Shown piece after piece: positions 35,838-44,460 of a DNA stretch of 64,000 nt. This DNA comes from JBOGNO01 sp050747245. GTDB lineage: Bacteria; Acidobacteriota; Terriglobia; Acidiferrales; UBA7541. A model generated the notes under the pieces. That model did not search any database. It saw only the letters and a program-made list of their open reading frames with translations, and was not told where the DNA came from. Within the stretch, counting starts at the first letter, position 1, and every line of letters begins with the position of its first letter. The stretch lies in the NCBI GenBank assembly GCA_050747245.1, contig JBOGNO010000009.1, positions 1 through 64,000 on the forward strand, given 5' to 3'. The position numbers were made by a program, and so were the translations under genes.

Positions 35838-37139
35838 GTGGCCAGAAAAATTATTCGGCCGGGCGGCACGGTTACCGGTGTGGCCTCCCTCCCGGGCGAT
35901 AAATCCATCTCTCATCGCTACGCCATTCTCGCCGCGCTCGCCGAAGGCCGCAGCTCGATTGCCAATTTTTCTCCCGCCGCCGATTGCGCTGCGACGCTAG
36001 AATGCCTCGCGCGCCTCGGCGTCAAAATCGAGCGCGCCAAAGACGGCGTGCACATTCTGGGAAAAGGCCTGGATGGTCTTGCGGCTCCGCGCCGCTCGCT
36101 CAACGCCAAAAATTCCGGCACCACCATGCGCCTTCTTGCGGGCGTCCTCGCAGGTCAAAAGTTTTCCTCGACACTTACTGGCGATTCTTCCTTGTGCCGC
36201 CGTCCCATGCGCCGCGTCATCGAGCCCCTCGCGCTTATGGGCGCGCACATTACCGCCCGCGAAAGCGAATTCCCGCCGCTCACCATTCGCGGCGCTCCGC
36301 TTCGCGCCATTGATTACGCCGCGCCCCTGCCGAGCGCGCAGGTCAAGTCCGCCATTCTTCTCGCCGGACTCTTTGCCGATGGCTGCACTTCCGTCACCGA
36401 GCCTGTAGCCACGCGCGATCACACCGAAATCGCCCTCCTCGAATTCGGCGCCAGCATCCGTCGCACAAAAAAGTTTGTTCAAGTGGAAGGCCGCCCGCAT
36501 CTCCATCCTTGTTCCTTGACAGTTCCCGGAGATCTTTCCTCTACTGTATTTTTTCTTGCCGCCGCGCTCATCCTCCCGGGCTCCGATCTCGTCCTCGAAG
36601 GCGTCGGCCTCAATCCCACGCGCACCGCAGTCCTCGATTTTCTCGTTTCTATCGACGCCCCGATTCGCATCGTCTCCGTCGCCATGCGCGACGGCGAACT
36701 GGTCGGCAATCTCGCCGTGCGTCACGCTGCCTTGCGCGGCGGAACAATTTCCGGCCCCGCCGTCGCGGCCATGATTGATGAACTGCCCATGCTCGCCGCG
36801 CTCGCGCCTTACACGGAGCAGGGAATTGAAATCCGCGACGCCCGTGAGCTGCGCGTCAAGGAAAGCGATCGCATCGCTGCGCTCTCCTCCGGATTGCGCG
36901 CGATAGGCGCGCAGGTCGAGGAGTTTCCCGATGGCTTGCGTGTAGCCGGCCGCTCTGCCGGACGCCTCCGCGGCGGCGCAGCCATTGATTCTTCCGGCGA
37001 CCATCGCATCGCTATGGCCCTTGCCATCGCCGCTCTCGGCGCGGAAAAAGAGACCGTCATCCGCGGCGCCGAATGTGCCGCGGTTTCCTTTCCCGATTTT
37101 TTCCCCGCACTCGAACGCCTCATTTCTCCTGTCGGTTAA
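35838..37139 (+). CDS. aroA: 3-phosphoshikimate 1-carboxyvinyltransferase (EPSP synthase)
   Basis: Transfers enolpyruvyl from PEP to shikimate 3-phosphate in aromatic amino-acid synthesis. The 433-residue protein starts at GTG 35838. LPGDKSISHR at 18-27, NSGTTMRLLAG near 94-104, and the C-terminal ELRVKESDR and SSGDHRIAMA motifs are present. The NSGTT form at the PEP site follows the class II rather than class I (NAGTA) pattern, which is associated with low glyphosate sensitivity. It is divergent from the S55 gene. The 335-codon open frame on the other strand is a shadow. Confidence 0.95.
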   Translation: MARKIIRPGGTVTGVASLPGDKSISHRYAILAALAEGRSSIANFSPAADCAATLECLARLGVKIERAKDGVHILGKGLDGLAAPRRSLNAKNSGTTMRLLAGVLAGQKFSSTLTGDSSLCRRPMRRVIEPLALMGAHITARESEFPPLTIRGAPLRAIDYAAPLPSAQVKSAILLAGLFADGCTSVTEPVATRDHTEIALLEFGASIRRTKKFVQVEGRPHLHPCSLTVPGDLSSTVFFLAAALILPGSDLVLEGVGLNPTRTAVLDFLVSIDAPIRIVSVAMRDGELVGNLAVRHAALRGGTISGPAVAAMIDELPMLAALAPYTEQGIEIRDARELRVKESDRIAALSSGLRAIGAQVEEFPDGLRVAGRSAGRLRGGAAIDSSGDHRIAMALAIAALGAEKETVIRGAECAAVSFPDFFPALERLISPVG

Positions 37140-37236
37140 TCCGGCGCCAAAATAAATTGCCGCACAACCTTTCCCAGACCCGCGCTTTCTAAGTTTCAGC
37201 TTTTTCCCCGGGAATCTAAAGCGAGGTGAACTGGAA

Positions 37237-37797
37237 ATGAAAAAAGCATTCGCGTTGTTCGCGCTTCTCGCGCTCTTTGGATTTGCTCCACTGGCTCACG
37301 CGCAGGATCCAACTCCCAAGGTCGAACTCTACACGGGCTACGACTATCTCTGCGTCAATATCAACGCCAACGTTCCCGGCTTTTCGACCTCCGCTTCCTT
37401 CAATGGAAACGGCGGCGGCGGCAACCTCGAGTACAACGTGAACCACTGGTTCGGCCTCGTGGGAGATCTCGCCGGTTATTACTTTGCAGCCGAGGCTACC
37501 GGCGGAGCATTTTCCTATCTCTTCGGGCCGAGAATCAATTTCCGCCACGGCAACGTCACGCCGTTCGCCCACGTTCTTCTCGGCGGCATCGCCACTACCT
37601 CTGGAATTGGGCAATTTGGGCCCCAGAATCAGTTCGCCATGGCCGCCGGAGGAGGCCTCGACATCAAAGTTTCCCGCCACTTCGCCATTCGCCCCGTCCA
37701 GGCCGAATACTTTCTCTCCAAAATTCCCGACGGCCTAAACAATCGCCAGAACAATTTCCGCTTTAGCGCCGGGATCGTCTTCCGCTTCGGCGGCTAG
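37237..37797 (+). CDS. Small outer-membrane beta-barrel protein
   Basis: A 186-residue OmpA-like or OmpW-like eight-stranded barrel. The signal peptide (MKKAFALFALLALFGFAPLAHAQ) is followed by alternating strands with VELYTGYDYL at the start and the terminal strand FRFSAGIVFRFGG. The start follows AGGTGA. Function unknown; it is probably a structural porin-like protein. It may be co-transcribed from the aroA side, 97 bp after aroA. Confidence 0.85.
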   Translation: MKKAFALFALLALFGFAPLAHAQDPTPKVELYTGYDYLCVNINANVPGFSTSASFNGNGGGGNLEYNVNHWFGLVGDLAGYYFAAEATGGAFSYLFGPRINFRHGNVTPFAHVLLGGIATTSGIGQFGPQNQFAMAAGGGLDIKVSRHFAIRPVQAEYFLSKIPDGLNNRQNNFRFSAGIVFRFGG

Positions 37798-37816
37798 TAA
37801 CTCCTAAGGCGCGGCC

Positions 37817-38011
37817 TCAATTCTGGTTTTCATCACGACTCTCAGAGAAGGGTTCAACGTAGAAAGCGTGCAGCACAAAGTGGAACCCCCTCTTGCCAAA
37901 TCGTTGATAGCGAACCTGGCGAAGAACGAAAACCCGTATGGGGCCGCCTCTGCGCTTGCGCTCCACCCAGATGCCTCCCAGGCGTTGACAAACGCTCACC
38001 AGGCGTGACAA
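37817..38011 (-). CDS. Possible small basic protein
   Basis: A 64-residue open frame, very basic (R/K rich), containing GGIWVERKRRGGPIRVF. I see no ribosome site that decides it and no family. It occupies a gap otherwise without a gene, so it is listed at low confidence. The alternative is non-coding. Confidence 0.2.
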   Translation of the reverse strand: MSRLVSVCQRLGGIWVERKRRGGPIRVFVLRQVRYQRFGKRGFHFVLHAFYVEPFSESRDENQN

Positions 38012-38033
38012 GTAAGGGCTCAGAGGAGGTCGT

Positions 38034-38531
38034 ATGAGGCGTACTTTTGCATTTGTGACGATAGCGTTTCTTGCAGGGCTCGGCGTCGGCTACTTCGCGC
38101 GAAGCGCTGGACTAGGAACGCTGCTGCAAAGTGAGAAGCGTGCCGCGGACTTGGCGGCCATCGAAAAACTGCACCAAGAGGACATTGAAGCTACGCTCTC
38201 CCAAGACCCGAAAGGACTGATGGACATCTGGGCGGAGGATGCGGTGCGCTTCAATCCGGGAAATCCGCCTGCCGTTGGCAAGCAGGCCATCCGAGCCGAG
38301 AATGAGAAAGCCCGCGCCCTGTACCCGGGTTTGAAGATCTTGAGCTACACGGCCAAATACAAAAACATCCAAATCGAGGACGGCCTGGCATGCGAGTGGG
38401 GCGAACATGAAGCCCAATTTAAACTGTCTCCAGAGGCCCCGCCAGCCAGTTGGCAGAGTAGCGGATTTCATATTCTGAGGCGGCAGAGCGACGGCTCGTG
38501 GAAGTTTGCGACCATCATTACGAGCCAATAA
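38034..38531 (+). CDS. Membrane-anchored DUF4440/SnoaL-like protein
   Basis: A 165-residue protein with an N-terminal hydrophobic anchor (AFVTIAFLAGLGVGYFARSAG). The NTF2-like domain has LAAIEKLHQEDIEATLSQDP, MDIWAEDAVRFNPGNPPAVG and ILRRQSDGSWKFATIITSQ, the DUF4440 pattern. The start has AGAGGAGG six bases before it. It is the third NTF2-like gene in the window. Substrate unknown. Confidence 0.85.
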   Translation: MRRTFAFVTIAFLAGLGVGYFARSAGLGTLLQSEKRAADLAAIEKLHQEDIEATLSQDPKGLMDIWAEDAVRFNPGNPPAVGKQAIRAENEKARALYPGLKILSYTAKYKNIQIEDGLACEWGEHEAQFKLSPEAPPASWQSSGFHILRRQSDGSWKFATIITSQ

Positions 38532-38743
38532 CGACTGCGGCCATCTCAAGCAGCGGCGAGCAACGACCGAATCTGCGCGCGGTAGCTCCCATCCTCGCAA
38601 ATGAGATTCCGCTGCACTTCTCTAATTGTCTCGTTTTGCGGCCGCGTTTGACGCGCGCACGAGCGGTGCTACTCTTGTACCACCTGCTGTTACGGATCCT
38701 GCGGTCCGTCTGCCAAGGATTCAGACTGCATCGGAGGTGAGTG

Positions 38744-39175
38744 ATGCCTGTCCGGCTTGAACATGCAAATCTGATTGTTCGTGATATCGACGGCATGGTC
38801 CGTTTCTTGCAAACGGCGTTTCCGGAATTCAAAGTTCGTGGCGAAGGTATGGGGCAGGACGGCAGCCGGTGGCTGCACTTTGGCACGCAGGAGACTTATA
38901 TTGCCTTGAGTCCGGCCAAAGAAGTGCCCGCGAACCGCTGGACACCTTACCGGGGCGTGCCCGGCGTAAATCATCTGGCCTATGAGGTCGATGACGTTGA
39001 AGGTTTGTGCGAGCGAATGAAGTCAGCTGGATATAGAGAGTCCACGCCGCTCAACGCACACCCCCACCGCAAGCGCCGGTACTTCTATGATGCCGAGGGC
39101 AACGATTGGGAGTTCGTCGAGTACCTCTCTCAGGATCCCGCTGAGCGCAACGATTACAAGTTGACGGATCGCTAG
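38744..39175 (+). CDS. VOC-family (glyoxalase/dioxygenase fold) protein
   Basis: A 143-residue single VOC domain. It begins MPVRLEHANLIVRDIDGMVR, whose histidine is the first metal ligand, and has the GVNHLAYEVDD segment (second His) and the closing E in GNDWEFVEYLS. A metal-dependent enzyme or binding protein of unknown substrate. ATG 38744 follows GGAGGTGAGTG; a GTG three bases upstream is the alternative start. Confidence 0.9.
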   Translation: MPVRLEHANLIVRDIDGMVRFLQTAFPEFKVRGEGMGQDGSRWLHFGTQETYIALSPAKEVPANRWTPYRGVPGVNHLAYEVDDVEGLCERMKSAGYRESTPLNAHPHRKRRYFYDAEGNDWEFVEYLSQDPAERNDYKLTDR

Positions 39176-39231
39176 CGCCAGCTCAAAACATCGCATTCAA
39201 AAGGTGGTTTCGCAGCTAGGGGAGCGAAAAA

Positions 39232-40584
39232 CTACTCGTTCTTTTCCGTTCCCGCTTTGTGCAGTGTGATCGTTCCGTAGCTCGTGGTCAGCTTGATCTG
39301 TGGCCCTTTCGTGCCGTATTTCCCCATGAGCCTGCTATTGTCCCCGTTCGTCTTTACCAGCGTGGGACTCTCGAAATCGCTGACGATATCGCCGGATGGG
39401 TTCCATGCGTTGAGTTCGAACGAAGAGTTCGCCGGCAAGTCTAGCTCGATGCTCGCCGAATCATTGGTTACGCTGATTTCCTGCTTGGGCGGCTCGGCAA
39501 ATTGCATTTGAATGTCTCCGCGCCGGTTCGCGATCTGAATTCTCCCAGATACCTTTTCCAGCGAGATGTTCTTGTCGCGAGTCGTCAGCACTGTGTCGCC
39601 CGCGCCCGAGATCTCCATTCCGTCGGAATCAATGTCCAGGCTTCCCGTGAGCGCTGCGATTGTCACGCTGCTTCGCGAGGATGTGAAGTGCGCCGTCTTC
39701 TTGATGTTGTGCATGCGGATGGGCCCGTCGAATTCTCCGTCGAGTGTGGCGTCTCCCGTTACGTCGCCGAATTCCACCTCGCCACCGCGTCCGCTGATGC
39801 GCGCGTCGCCGGCCACGGTGAGCACGCGCGCGTCTCCGTGGTCCACTTGGACGCTTACGTCGCTCCCCGCGTCGCGAACTTCGATGTCGCCGTTCTGCGA
39901 GCTCGCCGTGATTCCCCCTTGCACGCCGCTGACGGTGATGTCCCCATGTTGCGTTGTAATCGTCAAGCTCACCTTCGCAGGCGCCGTGACGTCCAGGTTT
40001 GTTGAAATCCCGCGCGCGTCCCCGCCGATTTGCGGTCGGATATCGTATCCATCGCTCGATTCCGTTATGTTCACCGTTGTTTCATCGAGCTTTTTGTGCG
40101 CTTCCGCATCCGTCATGCCCTTTGCTGATTTACTCACCGCCACGCGCAGCTCCACATCTGTTCCGGTGTGCACTACGATGTCTCCGCGCGCAAGTACGAT
40201 GCTGATTCGCGCACCGGGCCTCACGGGTTTCACCGGCAAATCCACTGTGTCCGAAGCTGAGGCGCTAAATCCGGGAAACTCCATATCCGGAAACTGATTG
40301 TGCACTTTGTCCCATGCGGCTACTGAGCCCACCAGGAAGACAACCAGGATGGTCATCCCGATTTCTCCGCCTCGGATCATCGGAGGTCTGCCGCCGCCAC
40401 CGCGTTCCGCCATCATGTGGTCGTAGAGTCGCGCGAGGCCCCACAGAATCAGCAGCACCGGCCAGTAGCGGAACAAATGCCCGAAGCTCAGTCCGGGAAT
40501 CCGCTCGTGCAGCAAAAACAGTACGCCGATAAGAATCAGCAGCATCCCGCTGAACACTGACCCGCGTCTTGTACCGTTGGCCAT
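39232..40584 (-). CDS. LiaI-type membrane domain plus DUF4097 adhesin-like repeats
   Basis: A 450-residue protein. The N-terminus has two or three membrane helices (FSGMLLILIGVLFLLHERI, YWPVLLILWGLARLYD, MTILVVFLVGSVAAW) like LiaI/LiaF-type sensors. The rest is a long DUF4097 beta-helix with repeats such as ITTQHGDITVSGVQGG, SSQNGDIEVRDAGSD and ANRRGDIQMQF. Such proteins sit in the membrane with the beta-helix outside, and are linked to envelope stress. It is the terminal gene of the ECF sigma operon. Confidence 0.87.
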   Translation of the reverse strand: MANGTRRGSVFSGMLLILIGVLFLLHERIPGLSFGHLFRYWPVLLILWGLARLYDHMMAERGGGGRPPMIRGGEIGMTILVVFLVGSVAAWDKVHNQFPDMEFPGFSASASDTVDLPVKPVRPGARISIVLARGDIVVHTGTDVELRVAVSKSAKGMTDAEAHKKLDETTVNITESSDGYDIRPQIGGDARGISTNLDVTAPAKVSLTITTQHGDITVSGVQGGITASSQNGDIEVRDAGSDVSVQVDHGDARVLTVAGDARISGRGGEVEFGDVTGDATLDGEFDGPIRMHNIKKTAHFTSSRSSVTIAALTGSLDIDSDGMEISGAGDTVLTTRDKNISLEKVSGRIQIANRRGDIQMQFAEPPKQEISVTNDSASIELDLPANSSFELNAWNPSGDIVSDFESPTLVKTNGDNSRLMGKYGTKGPQIKLTTSYGTITLHKAGTEKNE

Positions 40585-40591
40585 ATGCTGT

Positions 40592-40804
40592 TCAGGAGCC
40601 TATATGCCCTTCTTTCGAAGCCATCGCCGAGACCACCATCACGATCCCTATGACGATCAGCAGGACCGGCCACAGTTCTCCGAAGTTATATCTCCCCGAG
40701 AATTCGTGGATCGAGAAGAGCACGCCGAGCGTGATCAGCACCACTGGCCCCATCAGCCCGCGCGTTCGGCAATGCGCGCAACTGCACTTCTGTCCGCTGC
40801 CCAT
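40592..40804 (-). CDS. Small LiaI-like membrane protein
   Basis: A 70-residue protein starting MGSGQKCSCAHCRTRGLMGP, then two helices (VVLITLGVLFSIHEF, LWPVLLIVIGIVMVVSAM) of the LiaI/DUF5668 type. The CSCAHC cluster at the N-terminus could hold a metal. It lies 7 bp before the DUF4097 gene and 11 bp after the zinc-ribbon gene, so all are co-transcribed. Confidence 0.8.
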   Translation of the reverse strand: MGSGQKCSCAHCRTRGLMGPVVLITLGVLFSIHEFSGRYNFGELWPVLLIVIGIVMVVSAMASKEGHIGS

Positions 40805-40815
40805 TGAATTTCTCC

Positions 40816-41550
40816 CTATCCGCCCGTAGGTCGCCGCCTGTAGAGCATCCAGATACCTATAACCACCAGAATCAGCGGCCACCCGTGCTCGAAGATTCTG
40901 GTAGGAAAAATGTCCAAATTTCCCATCAGGAACAGCACACCCAGGCCGATTAATATGATCGCAGCCACCGGCCCGGTCGGACGACGGGGCACTGCTGTTT
41001 GCCCCGCCGGATTCGCCTCCCCCGGAACATTTGCAGTAGCTGGCGTCTCTCCTGTCGGCACGAACCCCGCCGCCGGAACACCAGACGGCGCTCCCTGCGG
41101 CGGCATGGCGATCGTTGGTGAAGCGGGAGGCGAAGGCACGCCAAACCCGGTCGGTCTTTGTCCTGCGCGAAGCGCCTGCGCGTAGCGCATCGAATCAATC
41201 GCCATGTACATCGGAAACAGCCCGAAGATTATCCACACCAGCGGCGTGAAATTTCCCGCCGCATCCGAAGTCCCCAGCGCGAACAATCCAATCCAGATTC
41301 CCAGGTGTACCAGCGCCCTCGTATAATCCCCGTTGTAGACTGCGCCCAGCCCGGGAACGAATCCCAGACCGAACGCCAACCCGGGGTTGGGCGAGTGCGC
41401 CGCCTGCGGCCCGCTGCTCACGTGCGCCGCAAGGCATTGTTCGCAGTAAAGCGCGCCCGTCACTTCGCGCTTGCACTGGTCGCACATCGCCTTGCCACAG
41501 TTGCGGCAGAATCCGGTGGCCTCCGCTTCCGCGTGATTGGCGCACTTCAT
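40816..41550 (-). CDS. B-box zinc-finger membrane protein
   Basis: A 244-residue protein. The N-terminal treble-clef/B-box zinc finger has eight possible Cys/His ligands (CANHAEAEATGFCRNCGKAM and the following CDQCKREV, CEQC). Next come membrane helices (LGIWIGLFALG, PLVWIIFGLFPMYMAID), a Pro/Ala-rich linker, and a LiaI-type C-terminal helix pair (AAIILIGLGVLFLMGNL, WPLILVVIGIWMLYRRR). It overlaps the anti-sigma gene by 4 bp. It probably senses or relays envelope state within this operon. Confidence 0.82.
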   Translation of the reverse strand: MKCANHAEAEATGFCRNCGKAMCDQCKREVTGALYCEQCLAAHVSSGPQAAHSPNPGLAFGLGFVPGLGAVYNGDYTRALVHLGIWIGLFALGTSDAAGNFTPLVWIIFGLFPMYMAIDSMRYAQALRAGQRPTGFGVPSPPASPTIAMPPQGAPSGVPAAGFVPTGETPATANVPGEANPAGQTAVPRRPTGPVAAIILIGLGVLFLMGNLDIFPTRIFEHGWPLILVVIGIWMLYRRRPTGG

Positions 41551-42200
41551 CGAGCGCTCCTGGAAGGAAATTCCGTCAGCACCTCGGCCAGCAGCGCCTG
41601 TCTCACAAGCGCGCTGTGACCGTGCTTGCCATTATCTTCCGTTTTCTGTTGTGGATTCGCCGGAGGATTCTGCTCCTCGGGCTGCGGCGCGGGATTTTCT
41701 TCCGGACGCAGCCGCGACTGAATCTCATAGACCACGCGCATGTCGTTCACGAATTTCGCGCTGCGCGCATAAACAAGATGCGCCCGGCGGTCCATCGTGC
41801 GATAAAGATTTCCCGGAGCCAGATCCGCCAGCTTCATCTTCGCCGGATTGATGCCCACAGCTTGCAGCAGCACCAGGCACGTCGCCAGTACCGTCACCGC
41901 TCCCATCGCATACCGCGGCGTCCATGAAGGCGTCATCCACCGCAACCCCGCGCGCCACCCGCGCTTTTCTTTCTGCGGGCCGCTCGTCGCCGCAATAATC
42001 CTTTCCGTCAAGCCTTCCGGCGCCTCGATTTCCTGCAGCATGCGCATCCGCTGCACCACGTGGCTCACGGAAGCCACCAGAGGTTTGCATTTCCCGCACG
42101 TCTCCGCATGCGCGGCAAACTCACGCGCCTCCGCGGCCCCCAGCATCCCGTCGAGGTATTCGCTCAGTCGCTCTTCAATTTCTGTGCAAGTCCAGTTCAT
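41547..42200 (-). CDS. Zinc-finger anti-sigma factor
   Basis: A 217-residue transmembrane anti-sigma factor. The N-terminus carries the ZAS motif with HAETCGKC (H-x3-C-x2-C). One membrane helix (AMGAVTVLATCLVLLQAVG, about 97-115) follows, then a periplasmic domain. It holds the partner ECF sigma factor until stress triggers its release. It lies 3 bp after the sigma gene. Confidence 0.9.
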   Translation of the reverse strand: MNWTCTEIEERLSEYLDGMLGAAEAREFAAHAETCGKCKPLVASVSHVVQRMRMLQEIEAPEGLTERIIAATSGPQKEKRGWRAGLRWMTPSWTPRYAMGAVTVLATCLVLLQAVGINPAKMKLADLAPGNLYRTMDRRAHLVYARSAKFVNDMRVVYEIQSRLRPEENPAPQPEEQNPPANPQQKTEDNGKHGHSALVRQALLAEVLTEFPSRSAR

Positions 42201-42203
42201 GGC

Positions 42204-42773
42204 TCACTCGGGCCTCAGTCCCATTTGCTCGAAAATTCGCGCCAGCTCGATTCGTCCGCGGTTGATCCGCGATTTCACCGTTCCTTCCGGCACGTCCAGC
42301 ACTTTCTGAATCTCGACGTACTCCAACCCTTGCAAGTCGCGCAAAATAATCGCCTCGCGCAGGTCCGGCGAAAGTTTCCGCAACGCCTGTTGCACCTGGC
42401 CGCTTAATTCCGCCGCCAGCGCCGTGCGGTCCGGAGTCCGCCCCGCTCCCGGCTTCTCTTCGAGGTGCGGCATAGCGTCCTCGAGCGAATCCGTCACGCG
42501 GTCGTGTCGCGTTCGCCGGTAATGGTCCACCAGCAAATTGCGCGTCACGCTCGCAAGCCATGTCGGAAATCCCCCGAACGCCGCGCGGTAGCTTTTCAGC
42601 GTGCGGTACACGCGCAGAAAAACTTCCTGGCTCAAGTCTTCCGCTTCCGTTCGATTGCCCGTGAACCGGTAACATAGCCCGAAAACCCTCCGCGTGTGCC
42701 GCCGTACGAGCTCGCCCCAGGCCGGCCCATCGCCCCGCAGACATCGTTCCACCAGTTGGGCGTCGGGCTCCAA
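42204..42773 (-). CDS. ECF sigma factor (RpoE-like)
   Basis: A 189-residue extracytoplasmic-function sigma factor. Region 2 has FGLCYRFTGNRTEAEDLSQ, EVFLRVYRTLKSY and YRRTRHDR; region 4 has LRDLQGLEYVEIQKVLDVPE and GTVKSRINRGRIELA. The start is a TTG at 42773 with GAGG four bases before it. It directs transcription of an envelope-stress regulon, presumably including this operon. Confidence 0.94.
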   Translation of the reverse strand: MEPDAQLVERCLRGDGPAWGELVRRHTRRVFGLCYRFTGNRTEAEDLSQEVFLRVYRTLKSYRAAFGGFPTWLASVTRNLLVDHYRRTRHDRVTDSLEDAMPHLEEKPGAGRTPDRTALAAELSGQVQQALRKLSPDLREAIILRDLQGLEYVEIQKVLDVPEGTVKSRINRGRIELARIFEQMGLRPE

Positions 42774-43010
42774 TCGTCCTCAGCCTCGCCTTCTTCTTCA
42801 CTGTCTGGCCTCACTCTAAGTAACGCATTCTCGGGCCAAAATGTTCCGCGAAGCTGCCGCGCATCATAATCCGCCCTCTCCCATCGCACAAGCGGGCACG
42901 CTCTTTGTGCCCCGCCCGCCGAAGCAGGTTTCTTGCGGAGGCAAGCACCCCTTCCCCCGAGCGACCAATCACTTGACGCGCATTCCCGCTTGGGAGTTTT
43001 GGTTTTTCTT

Positions 43011-43048
43011 GGGTGCCCCACGCGCGGATCTTGCGCATGGGGTATTTG
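43011..43048. repeat. Hairpin repeat, family C copy 1
   Basis: gggtgccccacgcgcggatc followed by ttgcgcatgggg forms a hairpin with arms around cccca/tgggg, then a T-rich tail (tatttgattt). It matches the elements at 43281 and 44578. Confidence 0.75.
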
Positions 43049-43100
43049 ATTTCTCGTGGTTGCTCCACCCTTTGGTCTTCAAGGGTGCGGTTTTTGACTC

Positions 43101-43213
43101 TACTTGCTTCTGGTGTCATCCCGAGCGAAGCCGAGGGATCTGCTTTTGCCTTTGTTTTCGTTTTTTCTCTGAAATTTCAAAATTTAAATTCGCTATTTCT
43201 TGGAGTGCGCCAC
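43101..43213. repeat. Long dispersed repeat, family D copy 1
   Basis: About 110 bp starting acttgcttctggtgtcatcc and continuing cgagcgaagccgaggga, then a T-rich stretch. It is clearly homologous to 44801-44911, including the T-rich part and the end gcgcca. The motif catcccgagcgaagccgagg occurs widely in acidobacterial and other soil-bacterial genomes. Confidence 0.85.
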
Positions 43214-43280
43214 CTGCTCGTCCGCTTGTCGCTCTTCTTCTACGATCGTCCAGGTGAGGGCAGGGAATTGCCCTAAATTC

Positions 43281-43318
43281 GGGTGCCCCATGTGCCGGTC
43301 TTGCACATGGGGTTTTTG
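43281..43318. repeat. Hairpin repeat, family C copy 2
   Basis: gggtgccccatgtgccggtc followed by ttgcacatggggtttttgat. The arms ccccatgtgc and gcacatgggg pair perfectly and are followed by five T residues, so this copy looks like a working rho-independent terminator, at the 3' side of the ricin-domain gene. Confidence 0.8.
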
Positions 43319-43359
43319 ATTCTGGTTGGATGCCGCAGCCTTAGCCGCTTCGCACCTGC

Positions 43360-44283
43360 TCAATGCCCGGAGTAGTACCCGTCCCCGTAGCCTCTCCGGA
43401 AAAACGGTTCGTTGCGTGGATCGAACCGGTCGGCGTAGTGCGTGTAATTCGGCTTTCTGCCTTCTTGATAGTCTTGCCGCCCCATCCGGTAACCGCTGTC
43501 GTAAGCATCCTTCTCCGCCGGACGCATTCCGCTCGTGTCGCCGCGTCCGCTGTCATACCCATCGTAATATCCTTCGATGAATGCCTCTTCCCATTCCGGA
43601 CTGTATCTTCCTTTGTGCCGCGCATACGTTCGCCGCAGTTGCGCTTTGTAATCCTCCACGCCCATGCTATAGCCCAGTTGGTAGGAACCCCGCTCGTCCA
43701 TCTCGTCGCTTCGCTCGGCCGGATTTCCGGGACCCTCCGAGAGCGGCCCGCTAATGCGGATGAGCTGAAACCATTCGGCATCTCTGGGAATGACCTTCCA
43801 CAGTTGCAGTCGAGTTCCGTTTTCACGCGAAGCATCCGGCAAATCCACGGCTTTTCCGAATCGCGAAACGATGCTCACTCGGCCGTCGCCGGCATCCTCG
43901 AGTCTCCACAGTTGGCTGTCACCTCCGCTCGGCTGCGCCAGAATCAGCGGCGCGCCGTCCCGAGCAGTCCCGCCCTCGATGTCCAGCGCCATTCCGTTTT
44001 GCGCCGATTTGATGGTTACGTAGTCCCGCTCTGCGTATTCGATGTCCCAGCGCTGATTGACTTGATGATTCACCTTCCACTGCCGCACCGTCCGCCCGTC
44101 CGAAGCATCCACTTCCACCGCCTTGTTGCTTGCCGCGCTCTGGATCTCATACCGCCCGGGACGGACATTCCCCTCCTGCGGATTGGGCGTCCCAGCCCTC
44201 GCCCCCACCGCGCTGAAGCAAATCAATCCTGCTAGGATAAAAAAGTTTCTGGAAAAATTTCCGGATCGAATCAATCTACGCAT
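43360..44283 (-). CDS. Secreted ricin-type lectin domain protein with GY repeats
   Basis: A 307-residue secreted protein. The signal peptide is in residues 1-30 (FFILAGLICFSAVGARA). Residues 40-175 form a ricin B-type beta-trefoil, with QxW-like motifs NQRWDIEYAERDYV, SQLWRLEDAGDG and AEWFQLIRISG. The C-terminal third has Tyr/Gly motifs of the form YxxGYxxGxxDY (YQLGYSMGVEDYK, AFIEGYYDGYDSG, AYDSGYRMGRQDYQ, FFRRGYGDGYYSGH). It probably binds carbohydrate outside the cell. Repeats flank it on both sides. Confidence 0.83.
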   Translation of the reverse strand: MRRLIRSGNFSRNFFILAGLICFSAVGARAGTPNPQEGNVRPGRYEIQSAASNKAVEVDASDGRTVRQWKVNHQVNQRWDIEYAERDYVTIKSAQNGMALDIEGGTARDGAPLILAQPSGGDSQLWRLEDAGDGRVSIVSRFGKAVDLPDASRENGTRLQLWKVIPRDAEWFQLIRISGPLSEGPGNPAERSDEMDERGSYQLGYSMGVEDYKAQLRRTYARHKGRYSPEWEEAFIEGYYDGYDSGRGDTSGMRPAEKDAYDSGYRMGRQDYQEGRKPNYTHYADRFDPRNEPFFRRGYGDGYYSGH

Positions 44284-44412
44284 GCCTGCTCTCCTCTGCT
44301 GCGGCCAACTCTGGAGCCCATGTTACCCGCTTCCCACCCCGCCGCCGCGGCGCGCTCCCGTCCCTGTTTCGTTTCCGGCACGCCCGCCTCGTGAGGTTGC
44401 TGTCCTCGTCTA

Positions 44413-44438
44413 TGTAGCGGTGGCCTTTAGGCCGGCAG
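44413..44438. repeat. Short palindromic repeat, family B
   Basis: tgtagcggtggcctttaggc followed by cggcag; compare 7011-7036. A second partial unit (tgtagcggcgccctttcacg) begins at 44453. Confidence 0.55.
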
Positions 44439-44460
44439 CTTTTCCTTGCATATGTAGCGG

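Larger units (their letters stand above)
42774..43359. other. Repeat-rich intergenic region
   Basis: 586 bp between the sigma gene and the ricin-domain gene, both on the minus strand. It contains at least three dispersed elements (listed separately) and a GC-rich hairpin at 42888-42928 (gcgggcacgctctttgtgcc followed by ccgcccgc). I see no coding sequence with support. The sigma operon promoter should lie near 42780-42850. Confidence 0.6.

Noticed and set aside
35997..37004. Open frame of 335 codons on the minus strand opposite aroA
   Set aside because: Fully antisense to an unambiguous EPSP synthase; a GC-rich shadow frame without ribosome site or domain.
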